Of a DNA stretch of 64,000 bases, positions 19,001 to 28,343 are shown in pieces. Each line of letters begins with the position of its first letter. Positions within the stretch are counted from its first letter, which is position 1. This DNA is from SVTX01 sp964567085 (lineage in GTDB: Bacteria > Bacillota > Clostridia > Oscillospirales > CAG-272), in NCBI GenBank assembly GCA_964567085.1, contig CAZMKU010000001.1:19006-83005 (forward strand), written 5' to 3'. The notes under the pieces are model-generated. The model was given only the letters and a program-made list of their open reading frames with translations. It searched no databases and was not told the DNA's origin. The position numbers were made by a program, and so were the translations under genes.

Positions 19001-19430
19001 GTCCATTACGATCATTATCAATGCAATTTCCTACGTTCTTGTCGCATTCGTTTCCATTTCGCTTATAGTTTCTTCGATTATGATAGGAATTATCACGAAC
19101 ATCTCGGTTCTCGAGAGAACGAAGGAGATCGGTATTCTCCGAGCTATCGGCGCGTCCAAGCGCGACGTATCGCGCGTATTCAACGCGGAAACTATGATAA
19201 TCGGTCTGGCTGCGGGACTTTTGGGTATCGCTATGACGGTACTTCTCTGCTTCCCGATATCCTGGATCGTTCAGGCTCTCACGGGTATTCCCACGCTCAG
19301 AGCGTACGTTCCTCCGCTCGCAGGAGTAATTCTCGTTCTTATCAGCGTAGGTCTTACGCTTATCGCAGGTCTTATCCCCGCGCGCTCGGCGGCTAAGAAG
19401 GATCCCGTAATTGCTCTCAGAACAGAATAA
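16008..19430 (+). CDS. ABC transporter ATPase-permease fusion with large extracytoplasmic domain
   Basis: This 1140-residue protein joins a MacB/LolD-type ATPase to an FtsX-type permease. The ATPase (about 1-220) has Walker A GPSGCGKTT, signature MSGGQMQRVAIARAL, Walker B ILLADEPTGALD and MVTHNPEL. A charged Lys/Glu linker follows, then a first helix at about 285-305 (IGIIGIALILALSQGI). An extracytoplasmic domain of nearly 700 residues precedes three C-terminal helices (about 1005-1130) with the FtsX motif LERTKEIGILRAIGASKRDV and a final PARSAAKKDPVIAL. In the family such pumps move peptides, antibiotics or lipoproteins, or act by mechanotransmission. The start has a GGAGGATTAA site. The gene is alone, so the cargo cannot be inferred. 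Confidence 0.88.
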   Translation: MLELKNIKKSYVVGDSTVEALKGVSIEFRKNEFVSILGPSGCGKTTLLNIIGGLDRYSDGDLIIRGKSTKTFKDSDWDTYRNHSIGFVFQSYNLIPHQTVLANVELALTLSGVSKAERRRRATEALEAVGLGDQLNKRPSQMSGGQMQRVAIARALVNDPDILLADEPTGALDTATSVQIMEILKEISKDKLIIMVTHNPELAATYSTRIIKVLDGLVINDSDPYVSEKQVEEAAPEPEKKTHAQKKADKKEKAKTSMSFWTALSLSFNNLRTKKGRTIMTSFAGSIGIIGIALILALSQGINEYIASVQRDTLSSFPISIYAEEADISSMLSTIMDSQSTEDKEAHGTDAIYPNLVMSELVQNITSAETKKNNLKPFKSFLDDTENNGLEGHVSAIQYSYNIDLNMYAMNKYGNYNDTSLENLFSTMMGSGTNTTGTTSSISSLMDTSTMFAAYDVWTELLPGEKNADGTYSTLVNDVVKSQYTVVAGDWPSAKDEVILVLDEYNEITDITLFSLGLISKQDMIKTVTLAMTGQENTDLGLSESYSYEDILNISFKMVLNSDFYRKAGDGTWVDMRENTDAIGAILNDALDVKVVGIVKPAENATAAPIGGTLAYTAALTEYAIAKTNESAIAKELLAAENKNLDIFTGLPFVVDTPELTDEEKAVYVNNYVKDITSSEKAQIYRDIYCTPSDEYVETMYEQYKKEIYGDAFNTMSSDEKRDKLAQMIVNNNLLQGIDYETAMSLLSSYNDTELELRAKKMISEIIIENYYERKSAELDAIINPSVLSNSLQDSANASMYAQLKASIEAGILSQIQLDTAGLESLNAMINAGILEANHAKKIVYITSAYSTETGLGMDTYFPILMQKSADEIDVLFDALVDEMTMTQYAQIARLDQALYDNILAEMFDTYIAENAENEEVLVTIYNDYIPDGTSSNTYEDNLKKVGICDLEDPDAVYIYAATFEDKEYIADVIADYNDGKSESDQVSYTDYVAMLMSSITIIINAISYVLVAFVSISLIVSSIMIGIITNISVLERTKEIGILRAIGASKRDVSRVFNAETMIIGLAAGLLGIAMTVLLCFPISWIVQALTGIPTLRAYVPPLAGVILVLISVGLTLIAGLIPARSAAKKDPVIALRTE

Positions 19431-19453
19431 TTTAATTACACAAGCCAATAACT

Positions 19454-19484
19454 ATAGCTCCTCTGACGATGTCAGAGGAGCTAT
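19454..19484 (+). terminator. Hairpin after the ABC fusion gene
   Basis: ATAGCTCCTCTGAC (19454-19467) pairs perfectly with GTCAGAGGAGCTAT (19471-19484) across a 3-nt loop. Only a short T-rich tail (TCTTAT) follows, so termination may be imperfect. Confidence 0.6.
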
Positions 19485-19555
19485 TCTTATATCATATTCA
19501 AGCCTCATATCGCATATATTTTTTGTAATCACAAATTTATCTTACGGAAAAATAT

Positions 19556-21109
19556 ATGTCATCACGAACCAGAAATTTCTTTTTAAGCGGACTTGTGGTA
19601 ACGGCGACGTCTCTGATCATGCGCGGAGTCAGTGTTGCCTTCAACATTTACGTATCAAGCGTGGCAGGAGCGGAAGCTATGGGATTATTTTCCCTTATTA
19701 CGAGCGTGTACGGCTTCTTTATCACTATTGCCTGCTCGTCAATAAACCTGGGCACTACACGTCTTATTTCTGAAGCTCTCGGCGAAGGCAATCACAAGCT
19801 TTTACGCGACAGTATAAAGATCTGCATTCGCCACTCACTTATCACGGGTCTCATTTCCTCCCTGATCTTGTACTCCCTCTCAGGACTTATCGGCACGCAT
19901 CTTCTGTACGATGAACGCTGCATAATTTCCCTCAAGGCCGTCTCCTTTTCGCTTTTGCCGATCTCGCTGACGTCATGCCTATCGGGATATTTTACGGCGG
20001 TACGACGAGTCAAGGTCAACGCGGTTTTCCAGATAGTTACGCAAGGCTTTAAAATCTTCACCACCGCCGCTCTGCTCTCGAATTTCTTGCAGTTCGGCGC
20101 GGAATACGCTTGTCTGTGTCTGGTTTTGGGCTCAGTCGTATCCGAGCTCATATCTCTCGGAGTCAATATTATTCTTTATTTTATCGACAAATCAAAGCAT
20201 ATGCCAAGGCTCGAAGCTCAAAACGGAGAAAAGGCATCCGAGGGAATCGTCAAAAAAATCTGCAAGATCACCCTGCCAGTCACCTTCAGCGCGTGCATTC
20301 GTTCGCTTTTCAACACGCTTCAGCACATTCTCATACCGCGCGGACTCAAGCTTTCGGGAAGCTCGTGGGCAGCGGCGCTTTCATCATACGGAATCCTTCA
20401 CAGTATGGTACTCCCGCTCATTCTTTTCCCCTCTGCCTTCATTTATTCCTTCGCAAGTCTGCTTATTCCCGAGGTTGCAGAATGCCGTGTAAGAGGCGAC
20501 CATGAGCGTCTGCGTCGCATCACAAGGCGCATAATATCACTCGCGATGTTCTTTGCGATCGGTGTCTCGGGAGTAATGCTTATGCTATCAAACGAGATCG
20601 GTGAGGCGCTTTACAAAAATCAGGAGGCATCGTTCTATATCAGAATTTTAGCGCCGCTCATCCCGATAATGTACATCGACGGCGCGACCGACGCTATTCT
20701 GAAGGGTATGGGCAAGCAGATATATTCAATGAACGTGAATATCGCCGACGCGGCTCTGTCCTGTGTTCTGGTCTTCTTCTTAGTCCCGCGTCTCGGACTT
20801 TACGGATACATTATCTCAATATACGCCACGGAAACTCTAAACACCACCCTGAGCCTTATCGGAATGTTCACCGCCACCAAAACAAGACCTAAAATTTTTC
20901 ACCAATTACTGTCTCCCATACTGTGTATTACGCTGACGGGCATTATTTCCTCGTTTATTCTGTCAAACATAAACCACCCGTTCTCGCCCGCCGTCGAGCT
21001 TTGTCTCCATATTGCTCTGATAGCTATGATCTACGTTATAGCACTGCTCGTAACGAGGACGATCGGCAAGGAGGAAAACGAGGTCATATATTATTCGTTC
21101 AAAAAATAG
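19556..21109 (+). CDS. SpoVB-like oligosaccharide/lipid flippase (MOP superfamily)
   Basis: This 517-residue protein has about fourteen hydrophobic segments and starts MSSRTRNFFLSGLVVTATSL. The motifs GAEAMGLFSLITSVYGFF and LPVTFSACIRSLFNTLQHIL, and a mid-protein position with LIPRGLKLSG, resemble Clostridia proteins annotated as stage V sporulation protein B, in the MATE/MurJ-like MOP superfamily. Members flip lipid-linked sugars such as lipid II, and SpoVB acts in spore cortex synthesis. Sporulation role versus vegetative polysaccharide export cannot be separated here. The ribosome-binding site (ACGGAAA) is weak. It converges with the cohesin gene across a strong hairpin. Confidence 0.8.
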   Translation: MSSRTRNFFLSGLVVTATSLIMRGVSVAFNIYVSSVAGAEAMGLFSLITSVYGFFITIACSSINLGTTRLISEALGEGNHKLLRDSIKICIRHSLITGLISSLILYSLSGLIGTHLLYDERCIISLKAVSFSLLPISLTSCLSGYFTAVRRVKVNAVFQIVTQGFKIFTTAALLSNFLQFGAEYACLCLVLGSVVSELISLGVNIILYFIDKSKHMPRLEAQNGEKASEGIVKKICKITLPVTFSACIRSLFNTLQHILIPRGLKLSGSSWAAALSSYGILHSMVLPLILFPSAFIYSFASLLIPEVAECRVRGDHERLRRITRRIISLAMFFAIGVSGVMLMLSNEIGEALYKNQEASFYIRILAPLIPIMYIDGATDAILKGMGKQIYSMNVNIADAALSCVLVFFLVPRLGLYGYIISIYATETLNTTLSLIGMFTATKTRPKIFHQLLSPILCITLTGIISSFILSNINHPFSPAVELCLHIALIAMIYVIALLVTRTIGKEENEVIYYSFKK

Positions 21110-21176
21110 AAGGCTATTGAGGCGGATTATGAGAGGTCGTCGTAGCGCGCGCATAATGAATTGCCTGAAACAATAC

Positions 21177-21224
21177 AAAAGCACTTATGACAAACGATTT
21201 GTTCGTTATCATAAGTGCTTTTTT
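21177..21224. terminator. Bidirectional terminator between convergent genes
   Basis: AAAAGCACTTATGA (21177-21190) pairs with TCATAAGTGCTTTT (21209-21222). An inner AACGA/TCGTT stem extends the hairpin. T tracts flank both sides, serving the flippase gene (plus) and the cohesin operon (minus). Confidence 0.85.
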
Positions 21225-21261
21225 ATTATGGCGCTTGCTATGGTAGCAATAGCTTTTAATT

Positions 21262-22533
21262 TTAATGCTTTCTCTTCTTAATAGTAACAGCTCCTGCGAG
21301 AACGATAGAAACCATTATCGCCGCGCCGGCCGAGAGAGTGCTTCCGCAGCCTGACTTGCCCTCAAGCTTGGGAATAACCTGCTGTGCCTCAACCATAACG
21401 CCGCAAACCGAGCATTTCTTGCCGTCTGTCAAGCCGTCGGCATCCGCTGTTGCTTCAACTCCGCTTACGACCTGAAGCTCACCGTGAGACGCGGGAATTG
21501 TCTGCTGCGCAACGATCCAAGCGTCGCATACAGAGCACTGCTTACCGTCGGTAAGACCGTCGGTCGTGCAAGTAGCGGCGATACCGTTTACGTCAACAGA
21601 GGTGTGATCAATCATAGGAATTTCGGTCTGTTCAACTATCCAGGCATCACACACCGAGCACTGTTCTCCGTCTGTCAAGCCCGTAGCCGAGCAAGTAGCC
21701 GCGTATCCCGCAACGTCTTCCGCGTGATGCTCGATCATAGGTATCTCAACTCTATCGTACAACACCTCGGAACAAACAGAGCAGATCGTTGCGCCAAGAT
21801 ATCCTGCCTCGGAGCAGCTTGTCTGCTTGTCATCCTCTCTTACGGGAGTATGACCCGCGGGAGCGTCACCCGTCTTATCAACAGTCGCCAAGCAATCCGC
21901 GCAAGTATAATGGTTAACACCGTATTCATCGCAGGTAGGTTCAGTCTTGCCCGTAAGCTCGTAATTATGATTTACAAAAACGTTCTGCGCAAGGGACTCT
22001 GCTATTGCCTGCTTATTTGCGCTCGTCAAGAGCTCCTTGGGGCGTATAGAATTCTCCTGAGCCTTCAGTACATGAATAGTTCCAAGAGTAAATCTGATCT
22101 CCTTGCAGGTCGCTTCATTGACAATGAACTTGATCGTAGCCTTTCCCGTGCCTGTGGTTGTACTGTCATTGGAAGCGGATACGCGATTAAAGGTGATCTC
22201 ACCGTCGGTTACCACCGACACGTTCAAGTCGCCCATCAGCTTATTTTCAACTACCAGCTCACCCTTACCGTTTAAAACGGGAGTGAGCAGCTCGGGGTCG
22301 TATATAATATTTGTCTGAAAAGAATCAAGACCGGGATTTGAGATAATCGAAACAGTCAACTCAATCTCATCGCCAGACTCAACGTATAAAAGTCCGTCTT
22401 TAGAAATAGCAGTGGAAGAAGAGACTCCCACTGCTATTTCTAACTGACCTTCGTCGGCAGAAATATTAATTACTGCCGCCAGTGAGATTAAGAGAACCGC
22501 AACGAAAACTGTAAGTATTCGTCTGAGCTTCAC
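21262..22533 (-). CDS. Secreted cohesin-like domain protein with CxxC repeats and C-terminal anchor
   Basis: The 423-residue protein has a signal peptide (about 1-26, cleaved near NISADEG). A cohesin-like beta-sandwich follows (about 30-170; IELTVSIISNPGLDSFQTNI, IYDPELLTP). Then come about five repeats of roughly 40 residues with the pattern T/SCxxxG...CxxC...IPxxxH (for example CTTDGLTDGKQCSVCDAWIV). A C-terminal hydrophobic helix ends in KKRKH, consistent with a membrane or sortase-like anchor, though no LPxTG is seen. The start is GTG at 22533 with a GAGGTGAT site. It lies 22 bp downstream of the giant dockerin gene and is probably co-transcribed. Its cohesin could bind the dockerin of its neighbour, which is an inference. 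Confidence 0.75.
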   Translation of the reverse strand: MKLRRILTVFVAVLLISLAAVINISADEGQLEIAVGVSSSTAISKDGLLYVESGDEIELTVSIISNPGLDSFQTNIIYDPELLTPVLNGKGELVVENKLMGDLNVSVVTDGEITFNRVSASNDSTTTGTGKATIKFIVNEATCKEIRFTLGTIHVLKAQENSIRPKELLTSANKQAIAESLAQNVFVNHNYELTGKTEPTCDEYGVNHYTCADCLATVDKTGDAPAGHTPVREDDKQTSCSEAGYLGATICSVCSEVLYDRVEIPMIEHHAEDVAGYAATCSATGLTDGEQCSVCDAWIVEQTEIPMIDHTSVDVNGIAATCTTDGLTDGKQCSVCDAWIVAQQTIPASHGELQVVSGVEATADADGLTDGKKCSVCGVMVEAQQVIPKLEGKSGCGSTLSAGAAIMVSIVLAGAVTIKKRKH

Positions 22534-22555
22534 TTTATCACCTCGTCATATTTAA

Positions 22556-25500
22556 TTAATTACCGGCAATTGCCTCGTACAATGCGCTATTGAAAACGTC
22601 ATCAACGTTTACCAAGCTCTTAAGGATCTCGTAGTCAACAACTGTGATGCTACCGTCCTTGTCAAGGTCAAGCACAACGTCGTATGTTTCATCAAGCTTA
22701 CCGTTGATCATCTGCTTAATAGCGAGAAGCTCTGCGCCGTTAACAGCGCCGTCCTTGATGTAATCACCGAGAACCTTGGATGTGAATGTCAAAGCTTCTG
22801 CATCGAAGGAAGCGAACTTTGTGATGTCAACGATATCAGCATCCTCAACAAGCCATACGTTCTGCTTCGTGCCGAATGTGAAGGAAGCCGCGCCAACGTT
22901 AGCGTCATCCTTAACCATGAAGTAAACTGTTGCAAGAACTGCGCCTTCTGCATCCTCACCAACTGTATTTACGAATGTGTAAGCTACGTCGGAATTCTGA
23001 GGAACACCTGCGGAGATGCTAACCACGCCTTCGTTAGAAACAACGGACTCAATAACGAGGTTATCAATACCTGTTGTCATATCAGAGCCGAAGTATACAA
23101 CGTTATTGTTGAACGAGAAGGAGACGTCAAGCTGGCTGAAGTGGAAGTCCTTGTTGCCGTAAACGAGAACGTCAACCGCGATCCATGTGCCGTTAGCTGT
23201 TTCCTTTCTGTCAGACTTTGTAAAGCCTGTGAACTTGCCATCCTCGTCGAATGTGGGATATACTACGCTGTAGTCAAGCTCAAATTCGATACCGCCTGCC
23301 AAGGGTGTGTTAACAACGATCGTTTCATCGCAGTGAGGACACTTGTACGTGTCAACACCGTACGTTGTGGGAGTAGCATCAACGGAGTCAACAAGGTTGC
23401 CCATGATAGCTGCCTTGTGCTCTTCCTCTGTCCAAGGACCTCTTACTACTTCCATAGCAAGCTGAGTGTTACAGTCAACACATGTGTTGATGTGAATTTC
23501 GCTTGTCTGGCATGTTGCGTTTGTAATCTGCTCGTCGAATCTGTGAACGAAATCAATGTCCTTATCGCATACTACGCAGTGACGGTCGTTGTCAAGAACG
23601 TCAGCCGCGCACTTGTCTGTGTCAAGGAACTTGTCGCCTGCAGCGTTGAAGTGACCTGTTGCGAGAATTACTTCGCCCTCAACGAGTGTGCTCTCGTCGC
23701 CGCATCTGTCACAGATCTTGTCGGAATACTTACCGTCAGTTGTGCACGTTGCGTCAACGCCCGTGCCGTTTTCAACTACGTTGTGTCCGAGAGGAGCGAT
23801 ATATTCTTCAAGAGCGAACGTATCAGCACCGTTACATGCTGTGCATACGGAGTACTTGAAGCTGGGAGTTGTACATGTAGCGGGCGCCGTCTGGAGCGTT
23901 ACTACCGTACCCTCGTGATTTGTTGCGGGAATAAGTGCTGCCGCAGCTGCTTCTGCGATCTCTACCGTTGTAGAGCAGCAAGCCTTATATGTGTAGCCTG
24001 CCGTACCTGCCTCGTGGCACGTAGGAGCTACGGGCTTAACGGTTACTACCGTGCAAGGAACGCAGGAGAGAACCTCCCAAGTACCGTCGGGAGTGTGACC
24101 GAGGTCACAATCTGTGCAGTACTCGTGATATGTCCAACCCTCAATACCCAAGCTTTCGCAAGAGGGAGCCTGAGCGTCAGCTCTCATATTATGAGAAGCC
24201 TTGATATCAGAACCGATCTTTTCGCCTTCGTACGTGGAATCGATATATTCTGTGTAGCTGCAAATGTTACATACGTAACCGCCAACCGTACCTGTCTGGC
24301 AGATGTTGGATACGTGTTCAACGTATGTCCAGTTGTCTGTAGAAACGTTCTTGTCCGTGTATGCTGCAACGTAAACGAGCTCGCCGTCTTCAATCGCAAT
24401 ATAACCGTGACCCTTTGTCGTATCGTATTCTACTGTGTATGTGTATGTCTTACCGCAGTCTGCGCACTTCTTAGCGTATACGCCTGAAACGTTACCGCAG
24501 TTAGCCTGTGTTACAACGGATGTGTAACCTGCGCTGAGGTCGTGAGAGGATTCGGATTCGGAATCGATCTCTACGAATGAGCCGTCAACAACGTAGTCGT
24601 CGCTACAGTCGGAGCAGATCATTTCCGTGTAACCTGCGTTTACACAGTTCATTTCGTGAACTACGGGCTGGTAGTTGTGAGCAAGAGCGATCGTGTCACC
24701 AACCTTCTTGTCAGCATATTCAGCTACAAGAACTTCTTCTGTGTTACAGATCAAGCAGATGTAACCACCTACCGTGCCTTCAACACACTTGTTATCAACG
24801 TGAGCAACGTATGTCCACGTACCGTCAACGGAAGCGTTCTTGTCTTCGCCGTGAGCGGAAACGTAAACGAGCTGGTTGTCAACAACCTCAAGAGTACCGT
24901 GACCCTTTGTTGTATCGTATGTTACTTCATCAGTAAATGCCTTTGTTTCGCAGTGTTCACACATCTTTACGTAAACGCCTGCGGGAGTGTTACAGCTTGC
25001 AACTGTTGTTGCAGACCAGTAACCAACGAAGGAGTGAGCCTCAGCAAGAGCCGTGTTGATTGCCACTCTGGAGCCTTCTACCTCGTACGTATCCTGGCAG
25101 TCAGCACAAACCATGTTTGTGTAACCCTCGGATGTACATGTCATTACGTGTACGTCTTCCTCGTAAGCGTGAGAAGCAGCGATCTCAGCGCCAACCTTCT
25201 GGTCTGCGTATGCTTCTTCGATAACTTCTTCTGCCTTACAAATTTCGCAGATGTAACCGCCAACCGTACCTGTCTGGCAGATGTTGGATACGTGTTCAAC
25301 GTATGTCCAGTTTTCCGTGGAAACGTTCTTGTCTTCGCCGTGAGCGAAAGTGTAAACGAGCTGGTGGTCGGTAACCTCAATAATACCGTGACCCTTCGTT
25401 ATATCGTATTCAACCTCTTCCGTGTAATCTGTCGTGTCACAGTTGTCACACTTCTTTACGTAAACGCCCTTAAGGTTTGCACAGCTTGCAGTCGTTTCCG

Positions 25501-28252
25501 CATACAAGTAAGAGCCTGTGAAGGAGTGACCCGTTGTAGGAATAATTTCCTTTTCAACGTATTCGCATCCATCGTTTACACAAGTCCAGCCGTTATAACC
25601 GTCAGCCGTACACGTGGGATCTACGTGAACGTCGGTTTCTTCATTGAAGCTATGACCTGTAGCCTTTGTTGTTTCTGTTATTGTATCACCACAGCCCTCA
25701 ACGCTACATACGAGAGTTGTGATACCGTCTTCCGTACATGTAGCCGTCGTGCCTGTAGCAACGTGAGTATGAGCAACCGTGGGAACAACCGTGGAGGACT
25801 GCTCACCACCGCATCTTGTGCACTCGTAGTATTCCGTACCCGTTGCGATACAGCTGGGAATATCCTCGAATACCTTTTCTACGTTATGACCAAGCGCTTC
25901 GATAATAACGTCCGCGCCGATCTGTACGCCGCAACCTTCAGTTGTACAATAGTATCTTCCAATACCCGTCGCCGTGCAACTGGGTTCTACGTCAACCTTG
26001 TATTCACCTGCGCCGTCATTGGAGTGACCCGTTGCAGCAACAGACTGTGTTCTTATCTGCTTATCACATTCCGTACAGTAGATCACAGCTACGCCCTCGT
26101 TTGTACACGTGGGCTCTGTTGTAGTTACGGGGTCATCTTCTGTATGGCCTACAGCCTGGAGGACTTGAGTTTCAATAACGTGAGTACAATCATCGTATCC
26201 GCATACCCACTGAGCAGAGCCGTCTGCTTCACAGGTAGGATCCTGCTTTGTTGTGGGCTCCTCGAGCTTGAGATGCTCGCGCTTTGTTACAGTAATCGTA
26301 AGAACGTCGGGATACGTTGTATTGAATTCGGATTCTGTCATCCAGATATCCGTGGGAGTACCGTCAAGAGTATATGCAGAGTATTCTGCAGCAGTCTTAC
26401 CGTTGGGAATAACCATGATCACTACTTCGCACTCTGTGCATGTAGCAAATGCCCAGCCGTTTGCAAAGCATGTAGCTGCAGAGGACTTAACGATGGAGAA
26501 TGTACCGCAGTGCTTCGTGGAGGCGATCTCACCAACCTCGATGTGATCGTCAACAACCGCGTCGCACCACTTACAAATGGACTTGCGGATTTCGGGAGAC
26601 ATGCAGTTTGCCTCGCTAACGAGAACTGTTTCTTCCTTAGCTACGCAAGGAACAACGGAAAGCACGGAACCGGGCTTCACGTAATCGCAGCCGTCAACCT
26701 CACAGATGCTGTTAGCCTTGTAGCCAACCGTCTGACACGTGGGAGCGATCTCTTCCGTGTTGTACTGGTGACCTGCAGCGGGAATTTCCTCGGGCTCAAC
26801 CACAACGATGCCGCACTCCGTACACTTTGTGCCGGACGTATAACCAACCGTCGTACACGTGGGGAACGTAGCCGCCTGAACACCCTTATGATAACCCAAA
26901 GCGCTGTGAGCCGCTACCAGCTCAGCGTTGGAAATCGTTTCCTGAGGAACCGTTACCGTGTCACAGTCCACACACTTCTGACCTGCTGTAAGACCGTCAG
27001 CCTTACATGTGGGATCAACCGCGGGAAGAGCAGTAATACCCGTGTGAGCCGTCGCCGCCTCAGACTCCGTTACCGTGTTAGAGCAGAACTTACAGGTCTT
27101 AACCGTAACGATCGTCTCTACGCAATCTTCAATCGTAGAAGCCACGCTGGTGATCTCGTGATCGTGACCCTGCGTCGTGTAAACCGTGTGCTCGCAGCCT
27201 GCGTGCTGGCACTCGGAGATCATATTGTTTTCAACTCCGCAAGCATAGTTGAGAAGTCTTACGGGCGCGGACATATTGTGATCCTCTGTTGCATATACAA
27301 CGTGATCACAGCCATCGTTCTGACAAACGGACTTCATATTGTCCTCAACCGTGCAGCCCATACCTTCGATTCTTACGAACTCGGACATATTGTGACCCGT
27401 AGCATCAACCACTAGAGTTGTGAGGTCACCGATTCTGCCCGCGTTACCCTGAGTATTAGCTTCGCTGAAGTTGTTGCCGCACATCGTACAAACGTGATAT
27501 TCCTGCATACCCGTTTCAAGGCAAGTGGGAGCCACCGCGGGAACTACGTATGTAATGTGCTGACGTGTAGCCTTGATAGTTACGTTTTCCTGAACCGCCG
27601 TACAAGCAATGCCGGACTCGTGAACAGCCACGCACTTGAACGTAACCTGACCTGCAGCGTTACACTTGGGCGCAACGTAAGTATCGTCGAATACAGGCTG
27701 GTAGTTATGATACGTCTCGTGCCACTCAACGCTTTCAACGTGACCGCAAGCGAGACACTCTCTGCTCATATCAAGGTCTGTACACTGATAGTCAGTCGTT
27801 ACAGTCCATTCTGTGAACTTATGACCAAGAGCCGGGAGCGCGAACGCCTCAGAGCCGCCCTCAACTACGTTGCCTTCCGTATCGGCAACAGCGTCACAAG
27901 CCGCAGACTTGCATACCTTGTAAGCAGCGTTACCTGCTGTTGTACATGTAGGTGCCACCGCGGGAACGTCCTCCCATACGTGGTCGCCTGCCTCGGGGCC
28001 AACGATGGAATCGCTGAGAATATGAACCTCATCGCATCCCTCAACCTGGCACTCGAAGTAAGTATAGCCGTTCTTGCCGTTCACATGGTCAGGTGCAACC
28101 ACGTGAGGCTCGCCGCTAAAATCGCATACGTGCGAATCAGAAGCTGTATCGTCGCTTCCTGTCGCGAATGCGGGAACGTAAACAACACTAAGAGTCATCA
28201 TCAACGCAAGGATCAATGCGAGAGTTCTCTTAGAAAAAATTATACGTTTCAT
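22556..28252 (-). CDS. Giant secreted CxxC-repeat protein with cohesin-like domain and dockerin
   Basis: This 1898-residue protein starts with a signal peptide (MKRIIFSKRTLALILALMMT, cleaved near AFATG). About 33 CxxC-type repeat units fill residues 40-1650, mostly PTC(T)xxGxxxxxCxxCG spaced by about 40 residues. Three longer units of about 165, 165 and 123 residues (about 907-1070, 1071-1235, 1236-1358) are near-copies sharing TKGHG and GTVGGYxCxIC. At about 1651-1822 lies a cohesin-like domain (VDVLVYGNKDFHFSQLDVSF). At about 1829-1890 there is a type I dockerin-like pair: a degenerate first loop (KDGAVNGAELLAIKQMINGK) and a canonical calcium loop (DLDKDGSITVVDYEILKSLV). Paired cysteines suggest metal-bound or disulfide knobs. 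A perfect promoter lies upstream. Function is unknown; a modular surface scaffold is likely. Confidence 0.78.
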   Translation of the reverse strand: MKRIIFSKRTLALILALMMTLSVVYVPAFATGSDDTASDSHVCDFSGEPHVVAPDHVNGKNGYTYFECQVEGCDEVHILSDSIVGPEAGDHVWEDVPAVAPTCTTAGNAAYKVCKSAACDAVADTEGNVVEGGSEAFALPALGHKFTEWTVTTDYQCTDLDMSRECLACGHVESVEWHETYHNYQPVFDDTYVAPKCNAAGQVTFKCVAVHESGIACTAVQENVTIKATRQHITYVVPAVAPTCLETGMQEYHVCTMCGNNFSEANTQGNAGRIGDLTTLVVDATGHNMSEFVRIEGMGCTVEDNMKSVCQNDGCDHVVYATEDHNMSAPVRLLNYACGVENNMISECQHAGCEHTVYTTQGHDHEITSVASTIEDCVETIVTVKTCKFCSNTVTESEAATAHTGITALPAVDPTCKADGLTAGQKCVDCDTVTVPQETISNAELVAAHSALGYHKGVQAATFPTCTTVGYTSGTKCTECGIVVVEPEEIPAAGHQYNTEEIAPTCQTVGYKANSICEVDGCDYVKPGSVLSVVPCVAKEETVLVSEANCMSPEIRKSICKWCDAVVDDHIEVGEIASTKHCGTFSIVKSSAATCFANGWAFATCTECEVVIMVIPNGKTAAEYSAYTLDGTPTDIWMTESEFNTTYPDVLTITVTKREHLKLEEPTTKQDPTCEADGSAQWVCGYDDCTHVIETQVLQAVGHTEDDPVTTTEPTCTNEGVAVIYCTECDKQIRTQSVAATGHSNDGAGEYKVDVEPSCTATGIGRYYCTTEGCGVQIGADVIIEALGHNVEKVFEDIPSCIATGTEYYECTRCGGEQSSTVVPTVAHTHVATGTTATCTEDGITTLVCSVEGCGDTITETTKATGHSFNEETDVHVDPTCTADGYNGWTCVNDGCEYVEKEIIPTTGHSFTGSYLYAETTASCANLKGVYVKKCDNCDTTDYTEEVEYDITKGHGIIEVTDHQLVYTFAHGEDKNVSTENWTYVEHVSNICQTGTVGGYICEICKAEEVIEEAYADQKVGAEIAASHAYEEDVHVMTCTSEGYTNMVCADCQDTYEVEGSRVAINTALAEAHSFVGYWSATTVASCNTPAGVYVKMCEHCETKAFTDEVTYDTTKGHGTLEVVDNQLVYVSAHGEDKNASVDGTWTYVAHVDNKCVEGTVGGYICLICNTEEVLVAEYADKKVGDTIALAHNYQPVVHEMNCVNAGYTEMICSDCSDDYVVDGSFVEIDSESESSHDLSAGYTSVVTQANCGNVSGVYAKKCADCGKTYTYTVEYDTTKGHGYIAIEDGELVYVAAYTDKNVSTDNWTYVEHVSNICQTGTVGGYVCNICSYTEYIDSTYEGEKIGSDIKASHNMRADAQAPSCESLGIEGWTYHEYCTDCDLGHTPDGTWEVLSCVPCTVVTVKPVAPTCHEAGTAGYTYKACCSTTVEIAEAAAAALIPATNHEGTVVTLQTAPATCTTPSFKYSVCTACNGADTFALEEYIAPLGHNVVENGTGVDATCTTDGKYSDKICDRCGDESTLVEGEVILATGHFNAAGDKFLDTDKCAADVLDNDRHCVVCDKDIDFVHRFDEQITNATCQTSEIHINTCVDCNTQLAMEVVRGPWTEEEHKAAIMGNLVDSVDATPTTYGVDTYKCPHCDETIVVNTPLAGGIEFELDYSVVYPTFDEDGKFTGFTKSDRKETANGTWIAVDVLVYGNKDFHFSQLDVSFSFNNNVVYFGSDMTTGIDNLVIESVVSNEGVVSISAGVPQNSDVAYTFVNTVGEDAEGAVLATVYFMVKDDANVGAASFTFGTKQNVWLVEDADIVDITKFASFDAEALTFTSKVLGDYIKDGAVNGAELLAIKQMINGKLDETYDVVLDLDKDGSITVVDYEILKSLVNVDDVFNSALYEAIAGN

Positions 28253-28343
28253 CCTTATTTTTCCTCCAAAAATAATTTAGTATTTGAGCAAAAAAGTACA
28301 AATAGAGACAATTTGGACATAGTTACCCATACTTATTTGACTC

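Noticed and set aside
24656..27415. 919-codon open frame on the plus strand opposite the giant CxxC gene
   Set aside because: It is antisense to a gene with a clear signal peptide, promoter and domains; its Cys/Val/Arg-rich translation mirrors the repeat codons and lacks a ribosome-binding site.
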